Source: Mycobacterium sp.
GTDB lineage: Bacteria; Actinomycetota; Actinomycetes; Mycobacteriales; Mycobacteriaceae
DNA: 9,012 bases
Assembly (NCBI GenBank): GCA_025965815.1
Contig: JAOPWF010000644.1
Span: 1 to 9,012, forward strand
Direction of reading: 5' to 3'
Of this stretch, positions 6,547 to 9,012 are shown in pieces. The position numbers and the translations under genes were made by a program. Numbering within the stretch: the first letter of the stretch is position 1; every line of letters starts with the position of its first letter. The notes under the pieces are model-generated. The model searched no databases, had not been told where the DNA came from, and saw nothing but the letters and a program-made list of their open reading frames with translations.

Positions 6547-8277
6547 TCAGCGCGAATTGTGCGGTGTCACCGCGTCGCCGGTGATGACCGCCAGGATGTT
6601 GCGCCACGCGTCGGACGGCTCGTTGAGCACATCGCTGTGCGCGGCCGGCCCCGCCATCGGCCGGCCGTCCTGGTAGTACCCGGTGTCCAGTCGAATGACG
6701 CCGGGCATCTCGTCGGGGTCGGCGCCGTGCGGCCCGAACGGAAGGCCCTGCACGGCTTCGATCGGGTCGCCCGGCGCAGTCATCGAGAAGCGCAGCACGT
6801 CGGCGTTCCGGTTGTGCCAGTCGCCGGGGTCGTCGACGCCGACTCCCGTACCGGCGGCCTCGACGTAGAGCGTGCGGTCGGCGGTCAGCCCGAGCGCCTC
6901 GGCGGTGCCCAGAATCGAACCGCCGTAGGAATGGCCGACATAGGTGACGGGGACCGCGCGCCCGGTTGCGTCGACCGTGCGATCGACGTCCTCGCTGAAC
7001 GCCACCAGTCGCGGCGCCATGTCCAGGGCGTAGCGTGGGTCCGCGGCGTCGACGAGACCCGCTAACAGCTCACCCCGCGGGAACGGCCCACCGAGGTAGG
7101 TGATCATCGCGATGTCGCCGCGGCCGGCGGCGACGAAGCGTCGCGCCGTGTCGGTGTTGGCGGGGGAGCCCTCGAGCGTGGTGTTCAGCCCGGAGACCAG
7201 GACGGCGAGACTCGTTGCGGTATCGAGATTTCCATTCAACTCGACCAGTGATGACCGGGAAGGGGCGAAGGCGAGGATCTGCCGTGGAATGCGGCGGTCC
7301 GCGCCGGCGGGGTCCGTCACCTCGCCGAGCAGGCTCTGGTAGAAGGCGATGCGTCGCTGCGCATCCCGGTCCTGCTGGTCGACGGTTGCCAGGGCGACAC
7401 GACCGAATTCCGGCAGCCAGGTCGGGACGCTGCGCCGCATGACGTCCCGCAGCTTGTCTTCGAGCGGCCGGTCGAGATTCGTCCGCTCGTCCACCACTGC
7501 CTGGGCGATGTTGACCCGGTTCGCAGCGACCCGCATCGGCCACGGCACGCCGTCGGTGTTGCCCACCTGCTTGGGGAACTCGTCGATCAACCGTTGGCGC
7601 TGGTCGGTTGTCATCGCCGCGATCTCGCCGGCGATCCGGTCCTGGCTTATCGATGGCCAGCCCGCCACGATGCTGTCCAGGCTGCCGGCAAGCTGCCCCG
7701 GCACCGCCCCGGCCGGCACCGTGGCGGCGTTCCCTGCCGGCCCCGGCGGACCGGCGAACGCCTGCTCGATGTCGTGCGCCGCGTCGGCATCCGCGGCACC
7801 CAACCGGTCCAGCGCGGGCACGATCTGTTCGGTCAACGCGGTGGCGCGCAACTCCAACACGGTTCGGGCCACCCCCGGTTGACCGCCGGACAGTGCGATC
7901 AGCAGTTCGGGGATGTGATCGGGTGCGCCGACGCTGCCGTCGTCGCCGACGGCGAAATTCTCGGCGCGCGCGGCGGCAACCCGCGCCACCACATCGGCGC
8001 GGGCCGCGGCGATCTGATCGGCGCCGTCCCGAGCGGCGACGGCGGCCGTCACGAATGACCGGGCCACGGCGGCACCCTCGGCCGCGACGGCACCGGCGCG
8101 GTCATGGGCGGTGTCGGCCGCAGATCCGATCCAGAAGTCACGGCTGGCGCTAACACCGGCGACCAGGACGTCGACGCGCGCCTGCAGGTTGCCGGCGGCG
8201 TGATCCCAGGCATCGGCGGCGTCACGGAGTGAATCCGGCCGCCAGGAGTCGGCCTGCGAGACGGTGGGCCGCGTCAC
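6547..8277 (-). CDS. DUF1023 alpha/beta hydrolase with N-terminal WxG-type helical region
   Basis: A 576-residue protein starting at GTG 8277, whose GTGA overlaps the TGA of the EspC-like gene. A longer reading from 8355 would add 26 Arg-rich residues that merely shadow that gene. Residues ~10-110 are Ala-rich, predicted helical, and carry FWIGSAAD (WxG at 49-51), reminiscent of WXG100/ESX helical hairpins. A Gly/Pro/Ala linker lies near 176-197, then helices to ~330. The alpha/beta-hydrolase core (DUF1023) spans ~335-570: AVLVSGLNTTLEG near the first strand, the nucleophile elbow GHSYGG with Ser450, APGDPI with probable acid Asp504, and AAHSDVL with probable catalytic His547. It should be a serine esterase, lipase or amidase of unknown substrate. 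There is no classical signal peptide and no TM segment. Coupling to the small helical protein suggests export or complex formation through a type VII system, but no YxxxD/E motif follows the N-terminal domain; the first Tyr is residue 313. Confidence 0.88.
   Translation of the reverse strand: MTRPTVSQADSWRPDSLRDAADAWDHAAGNLQARVDVLVAGVSASRDFWIGSAADTAHDRAGAVAAEGAAVARSFVTAAVAARDGADQIAAARADVVARVAAARAENFAVGDDGSVGAPDHIPELLIALSGGQPGVARTVLELRATALTEQIVPALDRLGAADADAAHDIEQAFAGPPGPAGNAATVPAGAVPGQLAGSLDSIVAGWPSISQDRIAGEIAAMTTDQRQRLIDEFPKQVGNTDGVPWPMRVAANRVNIAQAVVDERTNLDRPLEDKLRDVMRRSVPTWLPEFGRVALATVDQQDRDAQRRIAFYQSLLGEVTDPAGADRRIPRQILAFAPSRSSLVELNGNLDTATSLAVLVSGLNTTLEGSPANTDTARRFVAAGRGDIAMITYLGGPFPRGELLAGLVDAADPRYALDMAPRLVAFSEDVDRTVDATGRAVPVTYVGHSYGGSILGTAEALGLTADRTLYVEAAGTGVGVDDPGDWHNRNADVLRFSMTAPGDPIEAVQGLPFGPHGADPDEMPGVIRLDTGYYQDGRPMAGPAAHSDVLNEPSDAWRNILAVITGDAVTPHNSR
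6567..6584 (+). terminator. Possible hairpin terminator between the convergent operons
   Basis: A 6-bp stem TCACCG/CGGTGA closes a 6-nt loop, about 42 bp past the iclR stop and just inside the 3' end of the converging hydrolase gene. There is no T-tract on either side. The gap between the two stop codons is only 21 bp (6526-6546) and holds no better structure. Actinobacterial terminators often lack a U-tail, so this is possible but weak. Confidence 0.22.
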
Positions 8278-8552
8278 CGTCTGTCGAACCGGGCGGCGTT
8301 GTGCCGCTCGCTGCGCTCGAGCGCGTCGGCCGACATGTGTGCGGCCACCGCCCATCCGCGCATGTTCGCGACCACATCGTTGAGCCGCGCCGCGATCAGA
8401 TCGGGCGCAGCGATGCCGCCCACCGCGGACCCGCGCAGGTCGTCGGCGTCCAGACCCGGGAACCGGAGTTCGGCAATGGTGTTGGCGGCGTTCATCACCC
8501 GGTTCGCCACGTCTCGCAGTCGGACCAGATCTACTTCGGTGTTACCCCCCAT
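8274..8552 (-). CDS. EspC-like (DUF2580) type VII secretion target family small protein
   Basis: A 92-residue, mostly helical protein resembling the EspC/DUF2580 group of ESX-associated proteins. Helix one is about residues 5-29 (VDLVRLRDVANRVMNAANTI), followed by a Gly-containing stretch (DLRGSAVGGIAA, 38-49) and a long second helix about 50-88 with Trp67. The ATG at 8552 is the only usable start because an in-frame TGA sits 6 bp upstream. The ribosome site is poor (only GAGG, 8554-8557, 1 bp from the ATG), so expression may depend on coupling to the upstream reading frame. Its TGA overlaps the hydrolase GTG, so the two are almost certainly made together and may form a heterodimer with the hydrolase's helical region. 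It contains no Tyr at all and so lacks the YxxxD/E motif expected near the end of the second helix; the matching spot reads SERHNAARFD. Family assignment is by pattern, not a search. Confidence 0.7.
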   Translation of the reverse strand: MGGNTEVDLVRLRDVANRVMNAANTIAELRFPGLDADDLRGSAVGGIAAPDLIAARLNDVVANMRGWAVAAHMSADALERSERHNAARFDRR

Positions 8553-8568
8553 GCCTCATGCTGGCATG
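8550..8568. repeat. Inverted repeat over the start of the EspC-like gene
   Basis: CATGCC and GGCATG flank a 7-nt spacer that itself contains CATG, so three CATG tetramers occur in 19 bp at 8- and 7-bp steps. The repeat covers the ATG of the EspC-like gene and the last stop of the CPBP remnant. It could be an operator or a structure affecting initiation, or coincidence. Confidence 0.3.
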
Positions 8569-9012
8569 TTCCGGTCGACCCGCGCCGACGTTATCCACAG
8601 GCGGCTAAACCGGCTGTTCGGTAACCCTTTCGACGCCCGACGCGCGATCGCGCGCGAGTCGGGCAGGTCACGGCGCTTCAGCCAGAACCACACTGCGACC
8701 ACCGCGGCCCACTACGACGAACGCCAGACCCAAATCGCCGGCGATCCACTTGGTGTACTGGTTGTCGGTCGTCAAGGGCGTGAAAATGGACTGCATCCAT
8801 AGGTTGTGGCTGGCCGCAGCCAGGCCTGCGCGAAGCTGATCGCGACCGCGACGAAGGTGAACGTCGGCAGCCAGAACCAGGCGGGCAGGCCCACGCGCCG
8901 GTATACGACGGCCGTGATCGGGTAGTGCCACGACGCCCAGATGATCCCGGACAGCAGGGCGACGCCCCTGAATGGCAGCACCTTGGCGAGCTCGGGTACC
9001 AGAAGCCACGCC
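8556..9012 (-). pseudogene. CPBP-family intramembrane metalloprotease (CAAX protease/Abi type), frameshifted; 5' end outside window
   Basis: The remnant reads as a CPBP protease only if several frames are joined. Segment 1 (9012-9002) encodes the end of motif 1, (W)RGF. Segment 2 (9001 to ~8833), one base out of register, encodes LVPELAKVLPFRGVALL, then GIIWASWHYP with the motif-2 His and the next TM region down to ISFAQAWLR, and would stop at 8772. Segment 3 (~8831-8709), in another frame, encodes ASHNLWMQSIFTPLT, the HxxxN motif, and on to DLGLAFVVV. Segment 4 (8708-8556), back in the frame of segment 2, encodes AAVVAVWFWLKRRDLPDS, a TM plus basic tail, and stops 3 bp before the EspC-like ATG. 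The second junction also lacks roughly a dozen residues (the usual GSxWPAxxxH stretch). Active members are membrane metalloproteases acting on prenylated or other substrates; this copy should be dead unless the read is wrong. Confidence 0.78.
8591..8599 (+). other. Isolated DnaA-box-like 9-mer
   Basis: TTATCCACA matches the classic high-affinity DnaA box exactly. It lies in the tail of the CPBP remnant, about 40 bp upstream of the EspC-like start. No second box, AT-rich unwinding region or replication gene is nearby, so this is not an origin. It is a lone site and could be chance. Confidence 0.3.

Noticed and set aside
6561..6573. Perfect 13-bp palindrome GCGGTG-T-CACCGC as a terminator stem
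   Set aside because: The single-base centre cannot form a normal loop without opening the stem. The overlapping stem at 6567-6584 is the better hairpin, and both lie in coding sequence.
8278..8355. N-terminal extension of the hydrolase to an ATG-like start at 8355
   Set aside because: The extra 26 residues are Arg-rich and lie fully inside the EspC-like gene in another frame. The GTGA overlap start at 8277 is a standard coupled arrangement.
8591..8599. Replication origin
   Set aside because: There is a single DnaA-type box with no cluster, no AT-rich element and no dnaA, dnaN or plasmid rep gene nearby.
8668..9009. A 113-residue minus-strand ORF as a novel gene
   Set aside because: Only its second half is meaningful, matching the C-terminal part of a CPBP protease. 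The first half is an out-of-frame reading of the same gene, so it is part of the pseudogene.

Overview
The window is high-GC actinobacterial DNA. The genes are tightly packed, GTG starts are used, and a mycobacterial-type pair (an EspC-like type VII secretion target next to a DUF1023 hydrolase) is present. I infer a Mycolicibacterium or close relative; Rhodococcus or Nocardia cannot be excluded from sequence alone.

The left two thirds (1-6525, + strand) look like one operon for choline oxidation to glycine betaine. It holds the 3' half of a betaine-aldehyde-type aldehyde dehydrogenase, a 12-TM APC-superfamily permease, and a flavin-dependent choline oxidase that keeps every active-site residue I could map onto the Arthrobacter globiformis enzyme, including the His that links FAD covalently. 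These are followed by a 613-residue protein with a degenerate cyclic-nucleotide-type domain, two CBS domains and a DUF294 nucleotidyltransferase-like region, and then an IclR-type regulator. Gaps are 38, -8, 35 and 11 bp. The expected logic is: the permease imports choline (inferred), the oxidase makes betaine aldehyde and betaine, the dehydrogenase clears the aldehyde, the CBS/DUF294 protein acts as a sensor or modifier (unproven), and IclR controls the operon.

The right third (6547-9012, - strand) converges on the operon with only 21 bp between stop codons. Reading leftward from the window edge it contains a broken CPBP-family (CAAX protease/Abi-type) membrane protease gene with at least three reading-frame lesions. 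An EspC-like small helical protein follows, starting 3 bp after the remnant's terminal stop. Last comes a DUF1023 alpha/beta hydrolase, coupled to the EspC-like gene through a GTGA overlap. The hydrolase has an N-terminal helical region with a WxG motif, so the pair looks like a type VII secretion module. Neither partner carries a recognisable YxxxD/E signal near its helical domain.

No RNA genes, IS elements or CRISPR arrays were seen, and no stretch over 300 bp lacks a gene or gene remnant. The items most worth follow-up are the choline-oxidase operon with its linked CBS/DUF294 protein, the small-protein/hydrolase pair, and the multiply frameshifted CPBP gene.
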